Positions 26,823-34,906 of a stretch of 64,000 bases of DNA are shown here, one piece after another. Origin of the DNA: SIG607 sp045586405 (lineage in GTDB: Bacteria; Bacillota; Clostridia; Oscillospirales; Acutalibacteraceae); the NCBI GenBank assembly GCA_045586405.1, contig JAZNAG010000087.1, forward strand, positions 1 through 64,000, written 5' to 3'. Each line of letters begins with the position of its first letter. Positions within the stretch are counted from its first letter, which is position 1. The notes beneath the pieces were generated by a model. That model was not told the DNA's origin. It made no database searches and saw only the letters and a program-made list of their open reading frames with translations. Both the position numbers and the translations under genes were made by a program.

Positions 26823-26851
26823 ATTTTACCATAACTTTACCGCCTTTACAA
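26823..26851 (-). promoter_or_regulatory. Promoter of the histidine phosphatase gene
   Basis: TTGTAA (26846-26851), 17 bases, TAAAAT (26823-26828) on the minus strand; divergent from the uxaB promoter about 60 bases away. Confidence 0.55.
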
Positions 26852-26907
26852 TACACTTTCGTTGCAAATTGCTGAACTATTTGACAATAAATTTGTACTT
26901 TATGCCA

Positions 26908-26936
26908 TTGTTTTTAAGAATCTTGTATATTATAAT
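26908..26936 (+). promoter_or_regulatory. Promoter of uxaB-uxaA-uxaC
   Basis: TTGTTT (26908-26913), 17 bases, TATAAT (26931-26936), about 30 bases before the uxaB ATG. Confidence 0.55.
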
Positions 26937-26967
26937 AATTATGGATTGTTAAAGTGAGGTCGATAAT

Positions 26968-28275
26968 ATGAAAAACATAACAGATTATAACAAAACAGCA
27001 CGTCCCGTGAAGGTGTTACAGTTTGGTGAAGGCGGTTTTTTACGGGGTTTTATTGACTGGATGATAAAAAAGATGAACGACAAAGGTGTTTTTGATTCAA
27101 ATGTCGTTGTTGTTCAGCCTATTGAAAACGGTCTTTGTGACAAGCTTAACTCTCAAAACGGACTTTACACGCATATTATAAGAGGCAGCGAAGGAACAGA
27201 AACCACACTTGTTGACGTCATTGACTGCTGTATGAATCCCTTTGACGATTTTGAAAAATATCTTAAACTTGCTGAAAACTCCAACCTTCGTTTTATTGTG
27301 TCAAACACTACCGAAGCGGGAATTGAATTTGATGAAAAAGACAAGAAAGACGGCACCATTCCAAGAACCTTCCCTGCTAAGCTTACTCTTTTATTAAAGA
27401 GAAGATTTGAAAAGGGGCTTGGCGGTTTTATTTTCCTGCCCTGTGAGCTTATTGACAGAAACGGTGACAAGCTTAAAGAGGCGGTACTTAAATATGCGGC
27501 TCTTTGGAAGCTCGGTGATGATTTTGTCAAATTTATAAACAGCGAAAATATTTTCTGTAACACCCTTGTTGACAGAATAAATACAGGCTATCCAAAAGAC
27601 GAAAAAATTGACCTACCGTATAACGACGGTATGCTTAATACATCTGAATATTTTCATCTTTTTGTTATTGAAACCGATTATGACCTATTATCTGAAATGC
27701 CTTTTGACAAGGCAGACCTTAATGTTATCGTTACAAATGATGCCCTTGAGCGTTACCGTACAAGAAAGGTTCGCATACTAAATGGCTCACACACTTCTAT
27801 TGTTCCCTACGCTTTGCTGATGGGGCTTGAAACTGTGGGCGACTGTATGGAAAATAAAACCGTTAAAGGCTTTCTTGAAAAATGCTTATTTGACGAAATT
27901 ATACCTACTCTTGACCTACCCCTTGACGAGCTTAAGTCTTATGCTGAAAGCGTACTTGTGCGCTTTTCCAACCCATACATAAAGCACTACCTTTCCTCTA
28001 TTGCTTTAAATTCTGTAAGCAAATTCTGTGTAAGAGTTTTGCCCTCAATAAAGGAATACAAAGCAAGATTTAACAAATACCCCGAAAATCTTATATTTGG
28101 TTTTTCAAAGCTTATTGAATTTTATAAAGAAGGCACTCCTATCGACTCTGAGGAAATTATAAAAGTCGTTAAGAACAGCAGTCTTGACGAAATACTCAAA
28201 AACACTTCTCTCTGGGGTGAAGATTTATCGGAACTTAAGGAGGCTATTTTAAATGCTAATCCATACTTCAGATAA
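26968..28275 (+). CDS. uxaB: Tagaturonate reductase
   Basis: NADH-dependent reduction of D-tagaturonate to D-altronate in galacturonate breakdown. 435 residues, mannitol-dehydrogenase family. The N-terminal dinucleotide-binding segment VLQFGEGGFLRGFIDWM and the catalytic KVRILNGSHTS near residue 265 are present; NTTEAGIEF near 110 is typical of the tagaturonate branch. Fructuronate reductase (UxuB) is the main alternative. GAGGT before ATG. Its last 23 bases overlap uxaA. Confidence 0.88.
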   Translation: MKNITDYNKTARPVKVLQFGEGGFLRGFIDWMIKKMNDKGVFDSNVVVVQPIENGLCDKLNSQNGLYTHIIRGSEGTETTLVDVIDCCMNPFDDFEKYLKLAENSNLRFIVSNTTEAGIEFDEKDKKDGTIPRTFPAKLTLLLKRRFEKGLGGFIFLPCELIDRNGDKLKEAVLKYAALWKLGDDFVKFINSENIFCNTLVDRINTGYPKDEKIDLPYNDGMLNTSEYFHLFVIETDYDLLSEMPFDKADLNVIVTNDALERYRTRKVRILNGSHTSIVPYALLMGLETVGDCMENKTVKGFLEKCLFDEIIPTLDLPLDELKSYAESVLVRFSNPYIKHYLSSIALNSVSKFCVRVLPSIKEYKARFNKYPENLIFGFSKLIEFYKEGTPIDSEEIIKVVKNSSLDEILKNTSLWGEDLSELKEAILNANPYFR

Positions 28276-29626
28276 CGTAGAGGTTCGTACTGACGGTCAA
28301 AAATATGCCGTAAAAGATATAAAAAAAGGCGAAAATATAATAAAATACGGCTTTCCCATCGGTCACGCAACCGCCGATATAAAGGTTGGCGATTTTGTCA
28401 GTCCCCATAATATAAAATCCAACCTTTGCGGTACAGACAACTGGGAATATACCCCCTACACCGAGCCGCAAATCAATTTTAAAGAAGGTACCTTTAAAGG
28501 CTTTAAACGTGCAAACGGTGATGTAGGTATCAGAAACGATATATGGATAGTGCCAACCGTTGGCTGTATAAATGATGCAGCAAAAGCTATTGCCCAAAAA
28601 ACAGGTGCAAAAGCTCTCACCCACCCTTACGGCTGTTCACAGCTTGGTGGCGACCTGCTTACAACACAGAAATTTTTGTGCGGTCTGATAAAACATCCAA
28701 ATGCCGCAGGCGTACTTGTTTTAAGCCTTGGTTGCGAAAACAACCGCATAGAGCAAATAAAAAAAATGCTGGGCGAAATTGATGATAAGCGCATTCGTTT
28801 TTTATCGTTACAAGATGTAACTGACGAAGAAGCCGAAGCAATAAAAATAATAGATGAACTAAAGAAAGTTGCAGCAGAAGATAAAAGAGAAGATATACCC
28901 ATAAGCAGACTCAGAATCGGTGTAAAATGCGGCGGCAGTGACTCATACAGCGGAATAACCGCCAACCCACTTGTTGGTATGGTTGCCGACAAGTTTTATG
29001 AGTACGGCGCTACTATACTCATGAGCGAAATACCTGAGGTTTTCGGCGCTGAGCCTATACTTCTTGCCCGCTGTGACAGTAAAGAAACCTTTTCAGAAAC
29101 CGCAGATATGATAAATGCCTTCCGAAAGTATTTTATTGACCATGGAGAAAGTATCGGTGAAAATCCATCACCCGGAAATATCGCCGGCGGTATTTCCACT
29201 CTTGAAGAAAAATCATTGGGCTGTGTTCAAAAGGCAGGTAAGGTTACCCTTAAGGGCGCTCTCGATTTTGGTCAGTCCCCTGCTTCTTCAGGTCTTTATA
29301 TGGTAAACGGTCCGGGTAACGACCAAATCGCCTGTACCGCCCTTGCAACTTGCGGCGCCCATATAATTTTATTCACAACCGGCAGAGGCACCCCCTACTG
29401 CAGTATAGTTCCCACCGCAAAAATCTCCACCAACACCCCGCTCTTTGAAAAGAAAACACATTGGATAGATTTTAATGCAGGAAGCATTAGAGAAGGCGCA
29501 GATAAAAATGTTTTGTGCGGCGAACTTTTCAACCTTTGCATAAATATCGCCGAAGGCCACTTGACAAAGGGTGAGAAAAAAGGTTATTATGATATTGCCA
29601 TATTTAAAGATGGTGTAATACTCTAA
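28253..29626 (+). CDS. uxaA: Altronate dehydratase
   Basis: Dehydrates D-altronate to 2-keto-3-deoxygluconate. 457 residues, with an N-terminal SAF-type domain (GENIIKYGFPIGHATADIKVGD pattern, in two parts, residues ~25-50) and a C-terminal catalytic region with GIRNDIWIVPTVGCIN, HPYGCSQLGGD, LGCENN and GVKCGGSDSYSGITANP. Conserved cysteines fit the iron-dependent enzyme. AAGGAGG lies inside the end of uxaB, 9 bases before the ATG, indicating translational coupling. Confidence 0.92.
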   Translation: MLIHTSDNVEVRTDGQKYAVKDIKKGENIIKYGFPIGHATADIKVGDFVSPHNIKSNLCGTDNWEYTPYTEPQINFKEGTFKGFKRANGDVGIRNDIWIVPTVGCINDAAKAIAQKTGAKALTHPYGCSQLGGDLLTTQKFLCGLIKHPNAAGVLVLSLGCENNRIEQIKKMLGEIDDKRIRFLSLQDVTDEEAEAIKIIDELKKVAAEDKREDIPISRLRIGVKCGGSDSYSGITANPLVGMVADKFYEYGATILMSEIPEVFGAEPILLARCDSKETFSETADMINAFRKYFIDHGESIGENPSPGNIAGGISTLEEKSLGCVQKAGKVTLKGALDFGQSPASSGLYMVNGPGNDQIACTALATCGAHIILFTTGRGTPYCSIVPTAKISTNTPLFEKKTHWIDFNAGSIREGADKNVLCGELFNLCINIAEGHLTKGEKKGYYDIAIFKDGVIL

Positions 29627-29644
29627 AAGTGAGGAATTTTAAAA

Positions 29645-31039
29645 TTGAGTTATTTAAAAGACGATTTTCTGCTCTACAACAAAACAGCGAAAAAGCTTTA
29701 TAAGTCTTTTGCTGAAAAAATGCCTATTTTTGACTATCACTGTCATCTTCCCGAAAAACAGATTTTAGAAAACAAGCCTTTTGGCGATATTTTTGAGATC
29801 TGGCTTGCTGGCGACCACTACAAATGGCGTCTTATGAGAAACTTCGGTGTAGACGAAAAATACATAACGGGTGATGCCTCCAACAAAGAAAAGTTTGTTA
29901 CCTACTGTACCGTTCTCGGCACCGCTTTCGGTAACCCTCTTTATCACTGGTCACAGGTAGAGCTTAAAGAATTTTTTGGCTGCGAAAAAGAAATCAATGC
30001 CGAGAATGCTGAGGCTATATGGGACGAATGTAATAAATACATCGCTGAAAACAATGTTACTCCCCAGTCTTTAATTGAAGGCTCTAACGTAAAGCATATA
30101 TTTACAACAAATGAGGTTTTCGACGACCTTACCACCTTTGAAAAGATAGCAGAAAAAGATTATAAGTTCAGAGTTGCTCCCGCTTACCGCGGTGACAAGA
30201 TAATGAATATTGAAGCTGTTCCCTATCTTGAGTACCTTAAAAAACTTGAAGAGCTTACCCACCCCGTACCTACTCTTTCAGACCTTGAAAATGCTCTTGA
30301 AAAGCGTCTTAAAGCTTTCATAAAGGTTGGTTGCAGTGCCAGTGATATCGCTGTTGAGCAGGTGCTTCCCGTAGCTGACAAGAGTGAAGCCGAAAAGGTA
30401 TATAAAAAGAGATACAAGGGTAAACAGATTACCGCTACAGAGGCAGATATTTTCAAGGGGTATCTCACCTACTTCCTTATGAAGCTTTATGCAAAGTACG
30501 ATATCAGAACCGAGCTTCATGTCGGCGCTATGCGAAACAACAACACCAATATGTTAAACGCTCTCGGTCTTGACACAGGTTTTGACAGCATTAGTGAGAC
30601 AAACAGCATTAAGAATATGTCACGGCTCTTTGATAAGCTTAACTGTGAAAACGCTCTTCCTGCTGTTGCTGTATTTAACCTTAACCCAAAAATGAACACC
30701 GAAATTATGACACTTATCGGCTCATTCCAGTCAAGCGAAATTGAAGGCAAAATGCAGTACGGTCCTGCCTGGTGGTTTCTTGATAATAAGGTTGGTATGG
30801 AAAACCACCTTAAAGATCTTACCGCCACAGGTCATATTGCTAAGTTTATCGGTATGCTGACCGACAGCCGTTCTTTCCTTTCCTATCCAAGACACCACTA
30901 CTTTAGAAGAATTTTATGCAACTATCTCGGTGATATGATAGAGAAGAACGAAATGACCGACAATATGGAAATTGTAGGCGAAGTAATTAAAAATATTTGT
31001 TACAACAACGCCATAAAATATTTCAAAATAGAAGAATAA
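29645..31039 (+). CDS. uxaC: Uronate (glucuronate/galacturonate) isomerase
   Basis: Isomerises D-galacturonate to tagaturonate and D-glucuronate to fructuronate, the entry step of the pathway. 464 residues, amidohydrolase-type barrel with DYHCHLPEKQI near residue 30 (metal His pair), TELHVGAMRNNNT near 287 and LTDSRSFLSYPRHHYFRR near 405. The start is TTG with GAGG about 10 bases ahead; no ATG fits. It follows uxaA by 18 bases. Confidence 0.95.
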   Translation: MSYLKDDFLLYNKTAKKLYKSFAEKMPIFDYHCHLPEKQILENKPFGDIFEIWLAGDHYKWRLMRNFGVDEKYITGDASNKEKFVTYCTVLGTAFGNPLYHWSQVELKEFFGCEKEINAENAEAIWDECNKYIAENNVTPQSLIEGSNVKHIFTTNEVFDDLTTFEKIAEKDYKFRVAPAYRGDKIMNIEAVPYLEYLKKLEELTHPVPTLSDLENALEKRLKAFIKVGCSASDIAVEQVLPVADKSEAEKVYKKRYKGKQITATEADIFKGYLTYFLMKLYAKYDIRTELHVGAMRNNNTNMLNALGLDTGFDSISETNSIKNMSRLFDKLNCENALPAVAVFNLNPKMNTEIMTLIGSFQSSEIEGKMQYGPAWWFLDNKVGMENHLKDLTATGHIAKFIGMLTDSRSFLSYPRHHYFRRILCNYLGDMIEKNEMTDNMEIVGEVIKNICYNNAIKYFKIEE

Positions 31040-31040
31040 T

Positions 31041-31080
31041 AAATAACTGCTATGGAAAATCCATAGCAGTTATTTTTTAT
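31041..31080 (+). terminator. Bidirectional terminator between uxaC and the AraC regulator
   Basis: AATAACTGCTATGG / CCATAGCAGTTATTTTTT. The stem includes the stop codon of the convergent AraC-family gene. Confidence 0.85.
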
Positions 31081-31888
31081 ATAGAGAAGCAATATATTTT
31101 TTAGGTGTAAGACCAAGGCTTCTTTTACAGCATCTAATAAGATTACAGGCATCACTATAACCGCATTTTTCAGCAACCTCTTGTTCGGTAAGACCTTGCT
31201 GAAGATACGAAATAGCGTATTTAAGCCGTGTTCTGTTAAGGTACTCGTTAAAGGTACTGCCCGTATATTTTTTAAAGGAAGTAAGAAAAGTGGTACGCCC
31301 TATACCAAGCTTTTTAACAAGCTCTGCTACCACAATACGCTCACCGTAATTTTCCCCTATAAATTTAAGCGCCTCGCTTATATAGGAAGGAATTTCAGCA
31401 TACTCGCCATCTTCTTTTATACTGTCACAAAGAAGTGATAAAAGGGTTAAAAGAAGCAGCCGCTTTCTGAATAAACTTGTTTCACCATCAATTTTATCGG
31501 CAATACCAACATATTCTTTACATTGCTCGTCTGTAATTTTAAGCACAGCACCATTATGCGTAAAAACACGAATTAACTGTTGCCATTCAGGTACATATTC
31601 TCTGACAAAATTTTCTGAGAAAAGAATATTACGGCGGCGGTATAAAATATCAGGCTCACAGTAAATATAGTGAGGAGTTAACGGACGCAACAGCACAATT
31701 TTAGCATTACTGCTTTTCTCAACAAAATTATTCAACAGTACATTAACTTCCCCCGAAATTATTATACTTATTTCATAGTATTTATGCATATGAAAATCGG
31801 TCATATTGGGAGAATATCCTTCATAGGTATCGGTATGAATATCATACCATTCTCTTTCAAAGCCCAAATTATCAAGTAAAGTCGGCAT
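31070..31888 (-). CDS. AraC-family transcriptional regulator
   Basis: 272 residues. An N-terminal cupin-like sensor (FHMHKYYEISIIISG near residue 35) and a C-terminal pair of helix-turn-helix units (IVVAELVKKLGIGRTTFLTSF and EQEVAEKCGYSDACNL, about residues 185-260) ending in LGLTPKKYI. Convergent with uxaBAC and close to rhaAB, so it probably responds to rhamnose or a uronate. AAGGAGGGGG before ATG. Confidence 0.88.
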   Translation of the reverse strand: MPTLLDNLGFEREWYDIHTDTYEGYSPNMTDFHMHKYYEISIIISGEVNVLLNNFVEKSSNAKIVLLRPLTPHYIYCEPDILYRRRNILFSENFVREYVPEWQQLIRVFTHNGAVLKITDEQCKEYVGIADKIDGETSLFRKRLLLLTLLSLLCDSIKEDGEYAEIPSYISEALKFIGENYGERIVVAELVKKLGIGRTTFLTSFKKYTGSTFNEYLNRTRLKYAISYLQQGLTEQEVAEKCGYSDACNLIRCCKRSLGLTPKKYIASLYKK

Positions 31889-31949
31889 TTTACCCCCTCC
31901 TTTTCATATCGTTCAAGATTTTCTATAAATTAAAGCCCTTTTCACTCAT

Positions 31950-31978
31950 ATATTAACATATAATTCAGCACATGGCAA
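31950..31978 (-). promoter_or_regulatory. Promoter of the AraC-family gene
   Basis: TTGCCA (31973-31978), 17 bases, TAATAT (31950-31955) on the minus strand, about 60 bases before the ATG. Confidence 0.55.
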
Positions 31979-31980
31979 GT

Positions 31981-32009
31981 AAAAAAGCAGGGTTATAACC
32001 CTGCTTTTA
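31981..32009 (-). terminator. Terminator of pepD
   Basis: AAAAGCAGGGTT / AACCCTGCTTTTTT hairpin right after the pepD stop. Confidence 0.88.
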
Positions 32010-32011
32010 AA

Positions 32012-33424
32012 TTACATTTGACCAAGTAGTTTTATTACAAAACCATAAAGGCTTTCAACCGAAGATATTGACAGTTTTTCTCTGGGTGTATGAATGTCCT
32101 TCATATCAGGACCGATAGAAACGGCATCAAGTCCCGGAAGTTTCTCACTTAAAAGTCCGCATTCAAGACCTGCGTGAATAGCGATGATCTCAGGCTCTTT
32201 ACCGTACATTTCGCGGTATACCCTGCACATATTTTCACGAAGAACAGAATCTTCTTTATATTCCCAAGCAGGATAGTCACCGTCGCTGAAAACTGTTCCG
32301 CCAAACTTGTCAGAATATTCGGTGAGTCTTTCAAGAAGGCTGTACTTCTCACAGTTAACACTGCTTCTAAGAGCAAAACTGCATACCACATTTTCTTTTT
32401 CGGTTTTAAGTATGCCAAGGTTAAGGGAGGTTTCTACAAGCCCCTCAATGTTCTTACTCCAACCTATTATGCCGTTTGGCATATTAAAGAGATAGTCTAC
32501 AACCTTTGCACTGTCGGCATCAGTCATAGCAAAATTCGCTTTATTTACAGCCTCTACGGTTATTTTAAGACCTGCATCGGTTTCTTCCCTTTTCTTTAAA
32601 GCAAAAGCCTCTGCTAAATTTTCAATATCCTGCTCTGTGGCAATAATTATCTCGGTATATGACGGAATAGCGTTTGCCTTTAAACCGCCGTTTATGCTAA
32701 CGAGATTAAAATTGTTAAGAGTTTTAAGAAAAGCCGCGGCAACCTTATTCGAGTTCAAACGGCCCTTATCAATATCAACGCCCGAATGACCGCCCATTAA
32801 ACCGTCAACAGTTATTTTACAGCAGGGCTTTTCGTTATTCTCTACATTATAGCCCAGAGTTAGCACCGCATTTATTCCGCCAGCACAGCTTACTGTGAAA
32901 ATGCCCTCATCTTCAGAGTCAATATTAAGAAGCATTCTGCCTTTAATTAGCGAGCCATCAAGCGCCTGCGCGCCGTACATACCTGTTTCTTCGTCAACGG
33001 TAAAGAGCACCTCTAAATCGGGATGTGCAATATCCTTCGCCTCAAGAATAGCTAAAGCCATAGCCACAGCTATACCGTCGTCACCACCCAGAGTTGTACC
33101 CTTTGCCTTAACAAAGCCGTCCTCAACATATATATCAAGACCGTCGGTAAAAAAGTTAATATCACAGTTTGCCGTTTTCTCACAAACCATATCAAGATGG
33201 CCCTGAATAACTACCCCAGGGCTATTCTCTTTACCCTTTGTGGCAGGCTTTTTTATTATGATATTATTCATATCATCCTGAATTACTTCAAGATTCAAGT
33301 CCTTTGCAACGGCGGCGCAAAAGTCACTTATTTGCTTCGTATTACCAGAGCCGTGAGGAATAGAACATATTTTTTCAAAATAGTAAAATACTCGCTCAGG
33401 CTTTAAATTGCTTAATTTTTTCAT
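32012..33424 (-). CDS. pepD: Aminoacyl-histidine dipeptidase (M20 family)
   Basis: Zinc dipeptidase cleaving Xaa-His and other dipeptides, cytoplasmic. 470 residues. Metal-binding HLDMV near residue 75, GDDGIAVAMALA near 112, VDEETGMYGA with the general-base Glu near 140, and HAGLECGLLSEK near 425 match PepD. Start at ATG with AGGTGG 5 bases upstream. Single-gene unit with its own promoter and terminator. Confidence 0.93.
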   Translation of the reverse strand: MKKLSNLKPERVFYYFEKICSIPHGSGNTKQISDFCAAVAKDLNLEVIQDDMNNIIIKKPATKGKENSPGVVIQGHLDMVCEKTANCDINFFTDGLDIYVEDGFVKAKGTTLGGDDGIAVAMALAILEAKDIAHPDLEVLFTVDEETGMYGAQALDGSLIKGRMLLNIDSEDEGIFTVSCAGGINAVLTLGYNVENNEKPCCKITVDGLMGGHSGVDIDKGRLNSNKVAAAFLKTLNNFNLVSINGGLKANAIPSYTEIIIATEQDIENLAEAFALKKREETDAGLKITVEAVNKANFAMTDADSAKVVDYLFNMPNGIIGWSKNIEGLVETSLNLGILKTEKENVVCSFALRSSVNCEKYSLLERLTEYSDKFGGTVFSDGDYPAWEYKEDSVLRENMCRVYREMYGKEPEIIAIHAGLECGLLSEKLPGLDAVSIGPDMKDIHTPREKLSISSVESLYGFVIKLLGQM

Positions 33425-33454
33425 ACGTCCACCTTGTTTTTGAATTTCTACAAT

Positions 33455-33483
33455 ATTATACTATATAGTTTTTCTTTTTGCAA
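33455..33483 (-). promoter_or_regulatory. Promoter of pepD
   Basis: TTGCAA (33478-33483), 17 bases, TATAAT (33455-33460) on the minus strand. Confidence 0.7.
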
Positions 33484-33494
33484 TGTAAATAATA

Positions 33495-33527
33495 CAAAAA
33501 GCGACGATTTTATCGTCGCTTGATTTT
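33495..33527 (-). terminator. Terminator of the acyltransferase-like gene
   Basis: AAGCGACGAT / ATCGTCGCTT stem with T-run on the minus-strand exit. Confidence 0.85.
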
Positions 33528-34430
33528 TTATTTATAAATAAATACTCCGCGTCCCCAACCAATTTTTTCACCTGATTTTATTCTGTTAACATAAGCACGG
33601 CGAAGCGATGAATCTTGAGGGAGTTTATCGGGGTCCCCATCATATTCGCAGTCAAACAGTCGCCAAATTTGTGAATAGTCGGCGTAATAGTCCCACTTAA
33701 CAATTTCAAAATCATTATAAAACTGCATCATATTAGAGGTTTCTGACAGCACCTCTTTATGCCACGGAAAAAGCATCCAACTTCCGCAAGAAAAAAGAAT
33801 TGGTCTGTCTTTAAACTCGTCCTTAAAATATTCAGCCGCCATTTTATAAGATTTTTCAACATCGTTATGGTCAAGCCGTGTTCCTGTGCGAGGAATATGA
33901 ACATTTATAACCTTTGTTCCCTTTTTGTATTCAGTACCGCTAAGGATAAAATCAAAGGGCATATCGAACAATTCAAACTGAAGTCGGCCAAGAGCTACAC
34001 GGTCAATACTAAAAAAACCTGCAAACCAGTCGGGCACAAAGGTACCGACACAGCCCTTTACAAGCACACACTCGTCGTGTTTATAACGAAGATCAAAAAC
34101 GGCATTATAAAAATGCTCTTCTGCTAAACCTCTGTCTATATAATGCTGATGCAACACTTCGGCAAAGCATAACAATACAGTCAGATAAAAGGTATATGCA
34201 TTACCACACTTAGCCTCATATTCAGCGCCGATTTTCAAAAGAATATCGTAAATATCTGTTTTAATATCTATTTTGTAATTTTCGTATGTTTCTGTAATCT
34301 TTTCCCACCATAAAGCGTTATCCAAAATCTCATCAAAGGTCTTAATAAACGTTTCTTTCGAGGTGTCAGTAAATTCAAGTTTATCTGCGATTAACAACAT
34401 ATTGTTCTTTAGTTCTTGACACATATCCAT
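33528..34430 (-). CDS. Acyltransferase-domain protein (DUF5596/GNAT-C-like)
   Basis: 300 residues, soluble, no signal peptide. It resembles clostridial proteins annotated as acyltransferase domain-containing, with a helical N-terminal half and a GNAT-like C-terminal half (VINVHIPRTG, ILFSCGSWMLFPWHKEVL); this is by recollection, and no acceptor is known. The Trp- and Tyr-rich C-terminus is notable. The frame opens at 34478, but the ATG at 34430 follows AAGGGG by 9 bases and lies after a good promoter. Monocistronic. Confidence 0.6.
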   Translation of the reverse strand: MDMCQELKNNMLLIADKLEFTDTSKETFIKTFDEILDNALWWEKITETYENYKIDIKTDIYDILLKIGAEYEAKCGNAYTFYLTVLLCFAEVLHQHYIDRGLAEEHFYNAVFDLRYKHDECVLVKGCVGTFVPDWFAGFFSIDRVALGRLQFELFDMPFDFILSGTEYKKGTKVINVHIPRTGTRLDHNDVEKSYKMAAEYFKDEFKDRPILFSCGSWMLFPWHKEVLSETSNMMQFYNDFEIVKWDYYADYSQIWRLFDCEYDGDPDKLPQDSSLRRAYVNRIKSGEKIGWGRGVFIYK

Positions 34431-34462
34431 ACTAAAAATCCCCTTGCTTAAAGTATATGTAA

Positions 34463-34491
34463 AGAATATCATACACACAGCAAAAAGTCAA
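34463..34491 (-). promoter_or_regulatory. Promoter of the acyltransferase-like gene
   Basis: TTGACT (34486-34491), 17 bases, TATTCT (34463-34468) on the minus strand. Confidence 0.6.
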
Positions 34492-34519
34492 TTATCATAA
34501 TTCTGCAAAGTGCATTACC

Positions 34520-34640
34520 TTATAAAATAGCAGTTGCAACGGCGGCATAGTCACCAACGTTTTCGCCAAGGGCCGCAGGTAATATTTCACAACATTTTGC
34601 GGCAGTATGTGTAAGTCCATTATTTATAAGGGTTCGCGAG
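34520..34640 (-). pseudogene. ROK-kinase-like C-terminal remnant
   Basis: On the minus strand a frame with no start codon encodes about 38 residues ending GENVGDYAAVATAIL-stop. ILPAALGENVG followed by YAAVATA resembles the LG-x3-G-x2-AA tail of ROK-family sugar kinases. It begins just after the tRNA-Leu terminator and is cut off upstream by a stop. Alternative: chance similarity or another actin-fold kinase. Confidence 0.35.
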
Positions 34641-34665
34641 GTTAGGAGCCTTTATCGTTTGGGCA

Positions 34666-34704
34666 AAAAAAATGAGGACAAACCCTTAGGTCTGTCCTCA
34701 TTTT
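34666..34704 (-). terminator. Terminator of tRNA-Leu
   Basis: AAATGAGGACA / TGTCCTCATTTTT stem beginning right after the tRNA CCA, with a T-run on exit. Confidence 0.88.
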
Positions 34705-34789
34705 TGGTGCGAGTGACGGGACTTGAACCCGTACGTCGTGCAACACACGCCCCTCAAACGTGCCTGTCTGCCAGTTCCAGCACACTCGC
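34705..34789 (-). tRNA. tRNA-Leu (anticodon GAG)
   Basis: 85 bases with encoded CCA. Acceptor GCGAGTG / CACTCGC, anticodon stem CACGT / GCGTG with loop TTGAGGG (anticodon GAG), a long variable arm typical of a class II tRNA, and a T arm ACGGG / CCCGT with TTCAAGT. Confidence 0.94.
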
Positions 34790-34804
34790 ATTTGCGACTT
34801 TATT

Positions 34805-34833
34805 ATATTACCACAAGCAATATTGTTTGTCAA
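34805..34833 (-). promoter_or_regulatory. Promoter of tRNA-Leu
   Basis: TTGACA (34828-34833), 17 bases, TAATAT (34805-34810) on the minus strand, 15 bases before the tRNA. Confidence 0.75.
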
Positions 34834-34856
34834 CCTTTATTTTTCGTTTTTATATA

Positions 34857-34891
34857 AAAATTTAACCGCCTGAAAATCAGGCGGTTAAATA
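34857..34891 (-). terminator. Terminator of groES-groEL
   Basis: TTTAACCGCCTGA / TCAGGCGGTTAAA stem followed by T-rich sequence on the minus strand. Confidence 0.9.
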
Positions 34892-34906
34892 ATATTATTT
34901 CAGCTA

